Below, piece by piece: positions 1 to 6,807 of a DNA stretch of 47,985 nucleotides; positions within the stretch are counted from its first letter, which is position 1; every line of letters starts with the position of its first letter. Made by a program: the position numbers and the translations under genes. The stretch is from Akkermansia muciniphila (lineage in GTDB: Bacteria > Verrucomicrobiota > Verrucomicrobiia > Limisphaerales > UBA1100): assembly GCA_945903605.1 (NCBI GenBank), contig CAMDOH010000012.1, forward strand, positions 1 to 47,985, in the 5' to 3' direction. The notes below the pieces were generated by a model, which saw only the letters and a program-made list of their open reading frames with translations, did not search any database and was not told the origin of the DNA.

Positions 1-290
1 TTGATGATCTTCAAGTCGCGCTTGTAATCCTTCGTGCCAATCGTTGGCGTTCCTTTGAACATCATGTGCTCAAACAAATGCGCGATGCCCGTGATACCCG
101 GCCGCTCATTGGCGCTACCCACCCTAGCCACCCAACCGCCAGCCACATCCGGCGAGTCATGACGCTCGATCAACAGCACCTTAAAAACGTTGGCCAGAAA
201 CTTTTCCTGCACCGGCACCGTTTGGGAATTGAGCGACTGCGCTAAAAGAAGAAATGCAACCGTGAACCCAGCGGCGTGCGTTTGAATCAT
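1..290 (-). CDS. M16-family zinc metallopeptidase, N-terminal part (gene runs off the window)
   Basis: About 96 residues are visible from an ATG at 290; the rest lies beyond position 1. Residues 1-23 look like a signal peptide with a hydrophobic core around VAFLLLAQSL, so the enzyme is probably exported to the periplasm or surface. The mature part carries the inverted zinc motif HLFEH (H71, E74, H75) followed by MMFKGT, the hallmark of insulinase/pitrilysin-type (M16) peptidases, where two His bind zinc and the Glu activates water. Residues before it (ERHDSPDVAGG) also fit the family's first strands. Members usually have about 450 or 900 residues, so most of the protein is missing here. The substrate cannot be told. 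It is separated from the upstream HTH gene by 102 bp that contains a likely terminator, so it is probably transcribed independently. Confidence 0.88.
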   Translation of the reverse strand, partial: MIQTHAAGFTVAFLLLAQSLNSQTVPVQEKFLANVFKVLLIERHDSPDVAGGWVARVGSANERPGITGIAHLFEHMMFKGTPTIGTKDYKRDLKII

Positions 291-303
291 GCAGCAGGAC
301 ACC

Positions 304-330
304 AAAAATGCGCCTGAGAGTCAACGCGCA
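304..330 (-). terminator. Possible Rho-independent terminator after the HTH gene
   Basis: Read on the minus strand, arms TGCGC and GCGCA (326-330 and 309-313) enclose a 12-nt loop and are followed directly by five T (304-308). It lies about 60 bp after the stop of the LuxR-type gene at 393 and before the M16 gene start at 290. The stem is short, so this is a moderate call. The loop also contains TTGACT, which could instead be a -35 element for the M16 gene. Confidence 0.4.
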
Positions 331-392
331 AGAGGATGGCGACAGTAAAACGAGCGCTTCAGAGAGTATGACCCCGCCTACCGCGCTAGATT

Positions 393-665
393 TTAGAGCA
401 AACCGGCGCGTAGCTTGATCGCTGCAACAAGTAGCTTGCGTTGATCGGGTATTTTCAGCTTCTGTTTGATCCGCTTCAAGTGTGTGATGACGGTAAAATA
501 ACCAATCCCCAAATCGCCTGCGATTTCCTTGATCGACTCCCCCTCCCCCAACAAGTTGAACACCTTGGATTCCTTGGGGCTAAGTCCGGCAATATGCGAA
601 TCCTCATTCGCCATTATTGGCTTGTGATTCAATCTCGCCGACCCATTCAATTTTTCTGTTTTCAT
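393..665 (-). CDS. Solo LuxR/GerE-type helix-turn-helix protein
   Basis: A 90-residue protein made almost entirely of a LuxR C-terminal DNA-binding domain. Residues 28-85 contain the family signatures LSPKESKVF (start of helix 1), IKEIAGDLGIGYFTVITH (scaffold and recognition helices) and LKRIKQKLKI (last helix). There is no receiver or autoinducer domain, so it is a stand-alone regulator, or it is controlled through a partner or its own level. The ATG at 665 lies 10 bp after the stop of the M48 peptidase gene, so the two are almost certainly co-transcribed and this is the last gene of the minus-strand run. Autoregulation of the cluster is an attractive inference but is not shown. Confidence in the fold is high; the target is unknown. 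Confidence 0.85.
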   Translation of the reverse strand: MKTEKLNGSARLNHKPIMANEDSHIAGLSPKESKVFNLLGEGESIKEIAGDLGIGYFTVITHLKRIKQKLKIPDQRKLLVAAIKLRAGLL

Positions 666-675
666 ACCATCACAT

Positions 676-1929
676 TCATTGCAACCTGACAGGTTCTACT
701 ATCTTGGCTGTTATCTGAGCTTGGAGATATTCAGCAAGTATTTCGTAGACCTGCTTTCTTGCAACTCGCCAAGGCACGCCAAGCAAGCCTGCGGCGTACT
801 TCAATAATTCCTCTTCTTTTGGGTGGAGCACCCCATCGACCGCCGCTACTCGCGCCAACCAACTAATTATCGTAAAACGCTCCTCGCCCGCATTATCTTT
901 CAACCACTCTGCGCTAGAAGCCATCAAACTCTTGGCCTGTTCGGTCGTTTTAATGCGAGCAATTTCCTCTTCAGGATCATTAATGAGTGGCAGGAGCATT
1001 TCCACAAGCACCTCTTGTTCCTGGGCGCTGAAGCCATCATCGGCGGCGCCAACCAAGATGCCACCGGCCAATACGAAATCGCGACCGTTTTTGTCAACCT
1101 GCCCAACCGCCTGTAAATCCATCAATTTGGACAATTTTATCACCTCCTCATCCATTTCCTTCCAAGCCTGTATATTCCCGATGACATTTTTTATCAACTG
1201 GAGAGCGCGCACACGAACAGGCGTGATCGGATGACTGAAACCACAAAAGACAGTACTGCCATCGAGATCCTGCAGTTCCGCCAGTTGTTGTAAGAATACC
1301 GAGATATCAAACTTCAAGTGTTCTGGGCCGAGGCCGCTGGCCAATTTGAAGAAAGCCGAGGTGATCGATTCAAGATTGCTGTCAGCAGCAATGAAGCCGG
1401 CACGATCCGCTGAAAGTTCCGCCAAACGCCCCCAGATGTGCAGTTTGCGCCGCAGCAGTCTGGGCATATTGTCCTCACCACCAATCGCACTGCGGATGTA
1501 TTTCGAGCGGCAATGCTGATATTGGATGTGCCCGATCTCATGCCCGATCACGAATTTCAATTCGTCGTCATTCATTCGCTCAATCAAGCTGCTAGTAAGG
1601 ACTACTGTGTGCGGAGAGCGGTTAATGGCGTGGATGGCGTAGGCGTTGATGTTTGCATCTGCTTCCACAAACAAATCCAGCGGCTCGTGATACTCCAATT
1701 TTGCCCGCACCTGTTCCAACAGTGTGAACAGCCGGGGTGACAAGCCCGTAGAAAGTTTCAAGCACGTACCCAAAACCTGTTCACGAACGGTATCCAATTC
1801 TTCTTCCTCATAGTGGACTAGCATCGGCTCCAATCTAAAACGACCGATGATGTCATATAACAATATTCTTTCAGGACCAAGCCGTGCTTGATTAATCAGG
1901 CTGACTCGGTCTGAAGATGTGTCATCCAT
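676..1929 (-). CDS. Soluble M48-type metallopeptidase with C-terminal TerB-like domain
   Basis: This 417-residue protein has the zinc motif HEIGH (H130-H134), preceded by LKFVIG, and the third-ligand region ELSADRAG (E171, D175), the arrangement of M48 (Ste24/HtpX-like) peptidases. Unlike HtpX or Ste24 it shows no signal peptide and no membrane span, so it is probably cytosolic. Residues about 275-400 look like a TerB-type all-helical domain, with acidic segments LVGAADDGFSAQEQE and ARVAAVDGVLHPKEE that resemble the paired metal-binding helices of TerB. The ATG at 1929 follows the LRR gene stop by 7 bp, and the HTH gene follows by 10 bp, indicating one operon. It plausibly processes a partner made by the neighbouring genes, but no substrate is visible. 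The peptidase assignment is firm; the TerB assignment is moderate. Confidence 0.88.
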   Translation of the reverse strand: MDDTSSDRVSLINQARLGPERILLYDIIGRFRLEPMLVHYEEEELDTVREQVLGTCLKLSTGLSPRLFTLLEQVRAKLEYHEPLDLFVEADANINAYAIHAINRSPHTVVLTSSLIERMNDDELKFVIGHEIGHIQYQHCRSKYIRSAIGGEDNMPRLLRRKLHIWGRLAELSADRAGFIAADSNLESITSAFFKLASGLGPEHLKFDISVFLQQLAELQDLDGSTVFCGFSHPITPVRVRALQLIKNVIGNIQAWKEMDEEVIKLSKLMDLQAVGQVDKNGRDFVLAGGILVGAADDGFSAQEQEVLVEMLLPLINDPEEEIARIKTTEQAKSLMASSAEWLKDNAGEERFTIISWLARVAAVDGVLHPKEEELLKYAAGLLGVPWRVARKQVYEILAEYLQAQITAKIVEPVRLQ

Positions 1930-1936
1930 TAGAATT

Positions 1937-3901
1937 TCAAGCGAAACTTGGAGTGAAGGGAACTAGCAGTGAACGTTGAATTCGAGAAGACAGACCATCC
2001 TCGACAGTTTGGGCCGCTTGTTTGAACGAGTCAAACTCTGGCTTAACTGTCACTAAATCGATGGGCAAAATCAAAGCTGCCACTGAGGCATCCGATAACT
2101 CTGAAATGCCTGAAAGAAAAAGAATGCCTTGATGCTGGGCCAACAATTGCGCGGCAGCTTCCGACACCTCAGTTTCGACACCAAAAACAATCCCACCTTT
2201 ATGGCTTACCATCGCCTCAGCGGCGGCGGCCGACAGCTTTGTCAAACCAGTAAGAAAGATTACCCCTTGATGCTTTGCCAAAGCCTCAGCGGCGGCTTCC
2301 GAAAGTTCAGTTAGACCACGGAGATCAAGATCTCCCCTGTGCCTAGCCAATGCTTCAGCGGAGGTATCCGATAGCAAAGCCAGCCCACTAAGGCCAAGTC
2401 CGCTTTCGTGCTTTGCCAACGCCTCGACGGCGGCATCCGAAAGCTCCGTCAGGCCACCGAGTGAAAGGATGCCTTTGTGATTAGACAACGACACGGCCGC
2501 TGCATCCTCGATTGTTGTGCATCCAACAATTAGATCCTCATCGTTGTTTGCTAGAAAGCGATTGGCGTTGGCCAGAGTCAAGGTATTCCCCTCCACGTTC
2601 GCCAATGTCACCTCGCTTGATTCAAGTTTTTCGGATTGGCAAACATCCTCGTTTGCCTCGGACATATTTATTGTGCCCAGTGACTCACTCTCAATTCCAG
2701 AGAGAGACAGGTTTCCCTCATGCGCAAGCGATACTTCCATTGAGGATGCCGCATTTCTGCCAGCCAGAAATCGATCAGCAATGGCCACCGTCAGAATTTT
2801 CCCCTGTCTCTTCACATCGTCATCGGAATCGTCATCGGAATCGGAATCGTCATCGGAATCGGAATCGTCATCGGAATCGTCATCGGAATCGTCATCGGAA
2901 TCGTCATCGGAATCGTCATCGGAATCGGCACTTGTTTCCAGAAACCGATTGGCAATGGCAAGCGTCAGAGTTTTCCCAGCCTCTTTCTCATCAGTCTCAT
3001 CATTCAATTCCAGATTGTCGGAAATCTGAACTTCTTCATTTGCTTCGACTTCATTCAGTCCGACTGGTGATTCGCTTTTGAGTCCCACGAGATTGAACCC
3101 GCGTTCTTGTTTAGCCAAAGTTTCAGCGGCAGCGTCCGTCAGTTCATTTAGTCCATCAAGATTTAGGCCTTCTTCGCTCTTGAGCAAAGTCTGTACAGCG
3201 GCATCCGATAGCTCTGTCAGCCCAACAAGATAAAGCCTTCCCTTGTACTTAGCCACCGCCACAACGGCAGTGTCCGATAACTCATTTTGGGAGTTGAGTA
3301 TTATATCTGACTTGGATTTGCCACGCACCACTGCAACTGGAATCTCGATAGTCGAATATCCAGCTGGAGGTTGTTCGTTGCTGGCAACAGTTTCCTCGAC
3401 GATTTCTATAGATTGGAGACCTGTAGGTGGATCGTTGGGAATCTGTTTTGGCTCAATCCGATTTTGCGTGGGACTCCCCCCAACCAGTCTGCGGGGCAAG
3501 TGGATTCCTGAACTGCCAGAAAGTGCTTTGTACGATTCTAATGATAATTCCTCAAGCCCTGTCAGCCACAATTCTCCTCGATGCAGCGACAAGGATTTTG
3601 CCGCAGGCACCGACAATGTGCGCACCCCGAACATGATCAGCCCCCCATATTGGTCTGACAATGCCTCTGCGACGTCATCAGTCAGAATTGTCAGTCCATT
3701 CAACGAAAGGCGACCAACGTATTTCCCAAGAGCCGAAGCCGACGGAGTGGGGAGATCTCGCAGACCGTCCAGAGTCAAATCTCCTAAGTGATGTGCCAGC
3801 AGGACCGCAGCCTCAACTGGCAGTAAGGCATACTCTTCTAATTTGATGTTTTCCCCAGAGAGAAATCGATTCGCAATATCCTGTGTGATGATTTTTACCA
3901 T
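1937..3901 (-). CDS. Modular LRR-like repeat protein with repeated IANRFL heads and an Asp/Ser-rich linker
   Basis: This protein has 654 residues from the ATG at 3901; a TTG at 3910 is a less likely start. Two kinds of element alternate. The first is a head motif of the form h-T-x-x-I-A-x-R-F-L at residues 4-14, 311-321, 369-379 and 440-450. The second is a 23-residue leucine-rich-type repeat with consensus GLTELSDAAAEALAKHxGxLxL, seen at about 40-130, 207-275 and 463-612. Residues 326-362 are almost pure Asp and Ser. Blocks 274-321 and 402-450 resemble each other (SES, EANE, LE, TLTLA spaced alike), pointing to an internal duplication. No signal peptide is evident. Repeat proteins of this style occur in PVC bacteria, where their function is unknown; a protein-binding scaffold is the natural guess. 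It sits 7 bp before the M48 peptidase gene and 180 bp after the 365-residue gene. Confidence 0.85.
   Translation of the reverse strand: MVKIITQDIANRFLSGENIKLEEYALLPVEAAVLLAHHLGDLTLDGLRDLPTPSASALGKYVGRLSLNGLTILTDDVAEALSDQYGGLIMFGVRTLSVPAAKSLSLHRGELWLTGLEELSLESYKALSGSSGIHLPRRLVGGSPTQNRIEPKQIPNDPPTGLQSIEIVEETVASNEQPPAGYSTIEIPVAVVRGKSKSDIILNSQNELSDTAVVAVAKYKGRLYLVGLTELSDAAVQTLLKSEEGLNLDGLNELTDAAAETLAKQERGFNLVGLKSESPVGLNEVEANEEVQISDNLELNDETDEKEAGKTLTLAIANRFLETSADSDDDSDDDSDDDSDDDSDDDSDSDDDSDSDDDSDDDVKRQGKILTVAIADRFLAGRNAASSMEVSLAHEGNLSLSGIESESLGTINMSEANEDVCQSEKLESSEVTLANVEGNTLTLANANRFLANNDEDLIVGCTTIEDAAAVSLSNHKGILSLGGLTELSDAAVEALAKHESGLGLSGLALLSDTSAEALARHRGDLDLRGLTELSEAAAEALAKHQGVIFLTGLTKLSAAAAEAMVSHKGGIVFGVETEVSEAAAQLLAQHQGILFLSGISELSDASVAALILPIDLVTVKPEFDSFKQAAQTVEDGLSSRIQRSLLVPFTPSFA
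2815..2927. repeat. Degenerate 12-bp/6-bp tandem repeat encoding the Asp/Ser tract
   Basis: On the plus strand the unit TCGTCATCGGAA recurs about nine times, with shortened 6-bp TCGGAA units interspersed. It encodes Ser-Asp-Asp-Asp blocks, with two shorter Ser-Asp steps, in the LRR-like protein. Every unit is a multiple of three, so gain or loss of copies would change linker length without shifting the frame. Confidence 0.95.
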
Positions 3902-3956
3902 TTCATCCAATCCTGCAACCGTGCAATTATCAGCCCCCTGAAATTAAGTTTCTTCT

Positions 3957-3969
3957 CTGTTTCAAACAG
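3957..3969. promoter_or_regulatory. 13-bp palindrome upstream of the LRR-like gene
   Basis: A perfect inverted repeat, CTGTTT-C-AAACAG, lies 56-68 bp before the ATG at 3901. On the minus strand a -10-like GATAAT sits at 3926-3931. If that is used, the palindrome would be centred roughly 44 bp upstream of transcription start, a usual place for an activator. No good -35 hexamer is seen, which would fit activator dependence. The regulator is unknown; the HTH protein at 393-665 is one candidate. Confidence 0.35.
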
Positions 3970-4055
3970 TATCTCTGGAACCCCTCCTTAACACGAATGA
4001 AACAAACCCACCGCACACCAACCTCCTACAATCCTGAACAGCTTGACCAAACACT

Positions 4056-4069
4056 CCACTAACTAGTGG
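4056..4069 (-). terminator. Small stem-loop after the 365-residue gene
   Basis: Arms CCACT and AGTGG surround a 4-nt loop, 12 bp beyond the stop at 4082 on the minus strand. Only a weak T-rich stretch follows. It may attenuate read-through between the upstream half of the cluster and the LRR-like gene. Confidence 0.3.
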
Positions 4070-4081
4070 CGAACTGACTCA

Positions 4082-5179
4082 CTAATCCTTCAACGAATCG
4101 GGTGTGATGTCATAAGCCACCTGAATCTTCGAATTAAGCTGTTCAAACCGATCCAAGAGCGTCTTTTCCATCTGAACATTTTGAGATGCTCTGGCTTGGC
4201 CGAGTTCCGCATGAGCCTGATCTCTTGCCCTGATTAGTGTAATATGATCGGCGATCGCCTGATGAATGTGGTCGGGAATATTTCCCTGCTGCAGGAAACT
4301 GGCGATGAAGGCTCGAATGCCGCTGTTGCGCTTCGGCAATTTTAGCAACAGCGCTTCCAATTCTCCATTGTCAAACCAGATACCATGCTCGCTGGCATCA
4401 AGAGCTTGCCCCATCAGTTTGACCTTTACCATCGGAACGGCCTTCCCCAAACCGCGCATATGCGGACAGAGTCGATTCACTTCAGGTGCGATTAGAATTT
4501 GAACCGGTGGTTTGACTGGTACAACTATTGGGTCGCTTCCAGGGGAGATGTTTATCGGGTTTAGTATGAGTTCACGCAATTTGGGGAGATCAACCAATAA
4601 GTTATGATACTCATCGATGACATGAACTTTTTCTGGGCTGTCACTACTCACAATATTTGCCAATGTTACATATCGAGAGTGTTTTAATTCGAACTCCGAC
4701 CGCAGTTTGATGAGCGATTGAATCTTGCCACTAATAACTGAAGCGCTTGTTTTAGAATCTTTAAACCAATTTAATAAAAAGGGAATCGTCGCATCCTTCA
4801 TTTTATCCAAAATTTGAATCAGCTCGCTTGCATCGAACCAGATGCCGAAAGGACTAATGTCTATCCGATTCTCATATAGTTTGGCTGGAGTCATCCAAGT
4901 ATTGACACCACGCGAACGTTCCACCGGACATAGCCGAAGCCCCTCTTTCAATCCAGGCAATAATTCAGAACGTGTTTGTTCGGTTGTGTTGGAAGGCCGA
5001 TTCGAGCCAGGCGGATAATAAGTCGTACCCGCAAAAGGATCGGGAGCTCCGACATAACGAATTCGATTCATCGGTGGATTTTGCCAGTTTTGCTCCATCG
5101 AGTTGAATTGGTTAGGGTTGGCGATTAGAGCCAAAGCCCTGCGTCCCGCTTGTTCTCTGTTGACTTGCAGCCGCTGCAT
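4082..5179 (-). CDS. Protein with two cysteine-depleted zf-TFIIB-like domains
   Basis: This 365-residue protein is of unknown function. Two copies of one pattern are seen: LCP at residues 83-85 followed by IDISPFGIWFDASEL at 106-120, and LCP at 237-239 followed by GIWFDNGEL at 266-274. This matches the zf-TFIIB zinc ribbon (CPxC...CxxCgGIWLDxGEL) except that only the first Cys survives in each copy; the second Cys and the later Cys pair are replaced (SPFG, ASEHG). The fold may be kept without zinc, or the domain is degenerate. Residues 130-210 and 280-350 are helical and charged. The ATG at 5179 overlaps the previous gene by 68 bp and has AAAGG upstream; an internal ATG at 5098 would remove the overlap. 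Its neighbour (5112-5435) carries a third copy, so the three likely act together. Confidence 0.78.
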   Translation of the reverse strand: MQRLQVNREQAGRRALALIANPNQFNSMEQNWQNPPMNRIRYVGAPDPFAGTTYYPPGSNRPSNTTEQTRSELLPGLKEGLRLCPVERSRGVNTWMTPAKLYENRIDISPFGIWFDASELIQILDKMKDATIPFLLNWFKDSKTSASVISGKIQSLIKLRSEFELKHSRYVTLANIVSSDSPEKVHVIDEYHNLLVDLPKLRELILNPINISPGSDPIVVPVKPPVQILIAPEVNRLCPHMRGLGKAVPMVKVKLMGQALDASEHGIWFDNGELEALLLKLPKRNSGIRAFIASFLQQGNIPDHIHQAIADHITLIRARDQAHAELGQARASQNVQMEKTLLDRFEQLNSKIQVAYDITPDSLKD

Positions 5180-5435
5180 GGCTGAGTTCCGCCTTTAACA
5201 GATATGCCACCCCTTCAATTACAGCCAACTCAGCCAACTCGGCAGGATCTAAGAATACCCCTCCAGTCTCATCTACGTCAATTGTGACAACTTTTCCAGA
5301 TCCGCGAATTTGAACCTTGCGCATTGGCTTGCCTGTTACCGGAGAAATCCGAGCACTTTCTTGGGAATGCGCCGAATAACCTGTTGTAGCGTATCCTCCA
5401 CCCGTATCCTGGTAAGGATTATAGCATGTACTCAT
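5112..5435 (-). CDS. Small protein with a cysteine-free zf-TFIIB-like domain
   Basis: This is a 107-residue protein from an ATG at 5435, starting 20 bp after the coiled-coil gene. Residues 31-67 follow the zf-TFIIB layout: SPVTGKPM in place of CPxCxxxM, then IDVDETGGVFLDPAEL in place of the second Cys pair plus GGIWLDxGEL. All four zinc ligands are absent (Ser31, Thr34, and Asp/Glu near 53-56), yet the GG-hydrophobic-LD-EL signature is intact, so the shape rather than the metal appears conserved. The first 28 residues are rich in Tyr, Gly and Ser and the last 20 in Ser, Gln and Gly, and both are probably disordered. Its 3' end overlaps the 365-residue gene, implying coupled translation. The assignment rests on motif reading only. 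Confidence 0.75.
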   Translation of the reverse strand: MSTCYNPYQDTGGGYATTGYSAHSQESARISPVTGKPMRKVQIRGSGKVVTIDVDETGGVFLDPAELAELAVIEGVAYLLKAELSHAAAASQQRTSGTQGFGSNRQP

Positions 5436-5455
5436 ATATGTGAATTGATTCGGGA

Positions 5456-6325
5456 TTAATCCTCAGAATTCGAGGACTGAACTTTGACAAACTCTTTGTT
5501 TTCTTTTTCGATACGGTCGCATTGCAATCGCATTTTTCGCATACGGATCAATAGTTCCTTTTTTTCCCACATCTCCTGCGATAACTTCACGTGTTCACAC
5601 TCCCTGTAACGATCTTGCAACCACTTTCCTTCCTGTCCTAGCATTTCCAATCGCAACTCCAGTTCGGCCTGACCTTGTCGGACTCTGTCCTCACTCTCCA
5701 AATAGCCAAGCAGTTCCTTGATGTATTTATCGGAATCCTCAGATTCGATTTGAGCTTCTTCGATTGCTTCCCCAGCAATATTAGTTGAACTACCTCCATT
5801 CCCCATAATAAACGATTTTAGATCTGGGATACTTTGACGCGTCAACTTAACATAATCCGGGATTCTCAGGATATGCCAAGTCACCATTTCATTACTAACC
5901 ACATGTCCACTACACATCTGCCATTCCTTACTCCAGAGGTCATTGCGCAAATCCCGACCGTCTTCTGAACCAAAGTGGTAATTACCCTCTGTGATAAAAT
6001 GATGACCCACTTGACTTTGCCTATCGCGATAAATCTTGTTCAATTTTATGGCCATCTGAAGCCTCTTAACCAAATCCGCCTTGTCGCCCATCCGTGAGAT
6101 TTCCTCAATCCGTGAGATTTCCTCATCCAGATATGTGCGGAATGCCTGAAGGTTCTTAAAAAACTTTTTATTTCTGCTCTCAACCTTTTGCAACACAGCC
6201 TCCCTAACGCACTGCCAATGGGTGTCCACTAGCACCATATAATTTTGCAATCCATTGGAACGGTACCGCTCATAGATAGGTGCGTACTTTCTTTCTGTAA
6301 ATTTATACAATGTTATAGATGGCAT
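5456..6325 (-). CDS. Unknown coiled-coil-rich protein, first gene of the cluster
   Basis: I do not recognise this 289-residue protein. It is strongly charged and helical. Residues about 45-105 (rich in Lys, Glu and Arg) and 195-285 (many heptad-like Leu/Met positions between Glu, Lys and Arg) should form coiled coils. Between them a segment near 105-165 is rich in His, Trp and Gly and could be a small globular part. No signal peptide or membrane span is present. An 18-bp perfect tandem duplication (6091-6126) repeats EEISRI/EEISRM inside the first coil. The ATG at 6325 has no strong Shine-Dalgarno sequence. The gene is followed after 20 bp by the small zf-TFIIB-like gene, so it is placed in the same operon. 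A structural or adaptor role is only a guess. Confidence 0.75.
   Translation of the reverse strand: MPSITLYKFTERKYAPIYERYRSNGLQNYMVLVDTHWQCVREAVLQKVESRNKKFFKNLQAFRTYLDEEISRIEEISRMGDKADLVKRLQMAIKLNKIYRDRQSQVGHHFITEGNYHFGSEDGRDLRNDLWSKEWQMCSGHVVSNEMVTWHILRIPDYVKLTRQSIPDLKSFIMGNGGSSTNIAGEAIEEAQIESEDSDKYIKELLGYLESEDRVRQGQAELELRLEMLGQEGKWLQDRYRECEHVKLSQEMWEKKELLIRMRKMRLQCDRIEKENKEFVKVQSSNSED
6091..6126. repeat. 18-bp perfect tandem duplication
   Basis: The unit ATCCGTGAGATTTCCTCA occurs twice in a row (6091-6108 and 6109-6126). It adds six residues to the coiled coil of the gene at 5456-6325 without changing frame and must be recent, since the copies are identical. Confidence 0.95.
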
Positions 6326-6807
6326 GGTATTAATGTCAGGTGAGGGTTGGCTTTGTGTTGCTATTCGATTTATTTCTATTATTAGTGCGTACCGCAGCTC
6401 TAATCAGAATCTTCTCTATCAGGCATGGCTTTATATGATAAAAGCATGGGTAGATGTAGTCACAATAATTGTGACACGCATCACTTGCGCATGGCTACGA
6501 AAACGATATGGATTAGAATTACTAAATAGCTGTTTTTAATGACTTTTGATACGGCCAGACAACGAATAGCTTCAGTCCTAATTAATAATCGCACCGCCAC
6601 TTCGCGCTTCACCTTCCACGAACAAACGATTCATCACTTCAATAAAATATTATCAGACAACATCTTTTCACCCCACTGTAATAGCGGGCAACGAGAATCA
6701 TGGAACGATGAAATGCGCGCCCTCAACAGGGTTGCAGCTCGGCAGATTTCAACTCTTCAAACTGACGCGTTGTGAGCAATCTCAGAAATTAATTACTCGC
6801 GGCTGGT
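6326..6807. other. 482-bp AT-rich stretch without a convincing gene
   Basis: Two short plus-strand frames exist here (6324-6539 and 6539-6775), but neither has a ribosome-binding site, a recognisable motif or convincing composition. The stretch is visibly richer in A and T than the rest of the window. It must hold the promoter of the minus-strand cluster starting at 6325. Its one clear element is the inverted repeat at 6459-6475. No tRNA, riboswitch or transposon end was seen. Confidence 0.6.
6459..6475. promoter_or_regulatory. Perfect 17-bp inverted repeat, operator-like
   Basis: Arms GTCACAAT and ATTGTGAC flank one central A. The site lies 134-150 bp upstream of the first gene of the minus-strand cluster, in otherwise unstructured AT-rich DNA. 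Length and spacing (8+1+8) fit the operator of a dimeric regulator. No T tract follows on either strand, so a terminator is unlikely. The cognate protein is unknown. Confidence 0.5.

Noticed and set aside
2815-2927. CRISPR-like array
   Set aside because: Units are 12 and 6 bp without unique spacers and lie inside a coding frame.
2512-3081. Plus-strand frames opposite the Asp/Ser repeat, reading as His/Arg or Ser/Glu repeats
   Set aside because: They are mirror images of the DNA repeat in the real minus-strand gene.
6324-6775. Two short plus-strand open frames (71 and 78 codons) upstream of the minus-strand cluster
   Set aside because: No ribosome-binding site, no motif, odd composition, and they lie where the cluster promoter must be.
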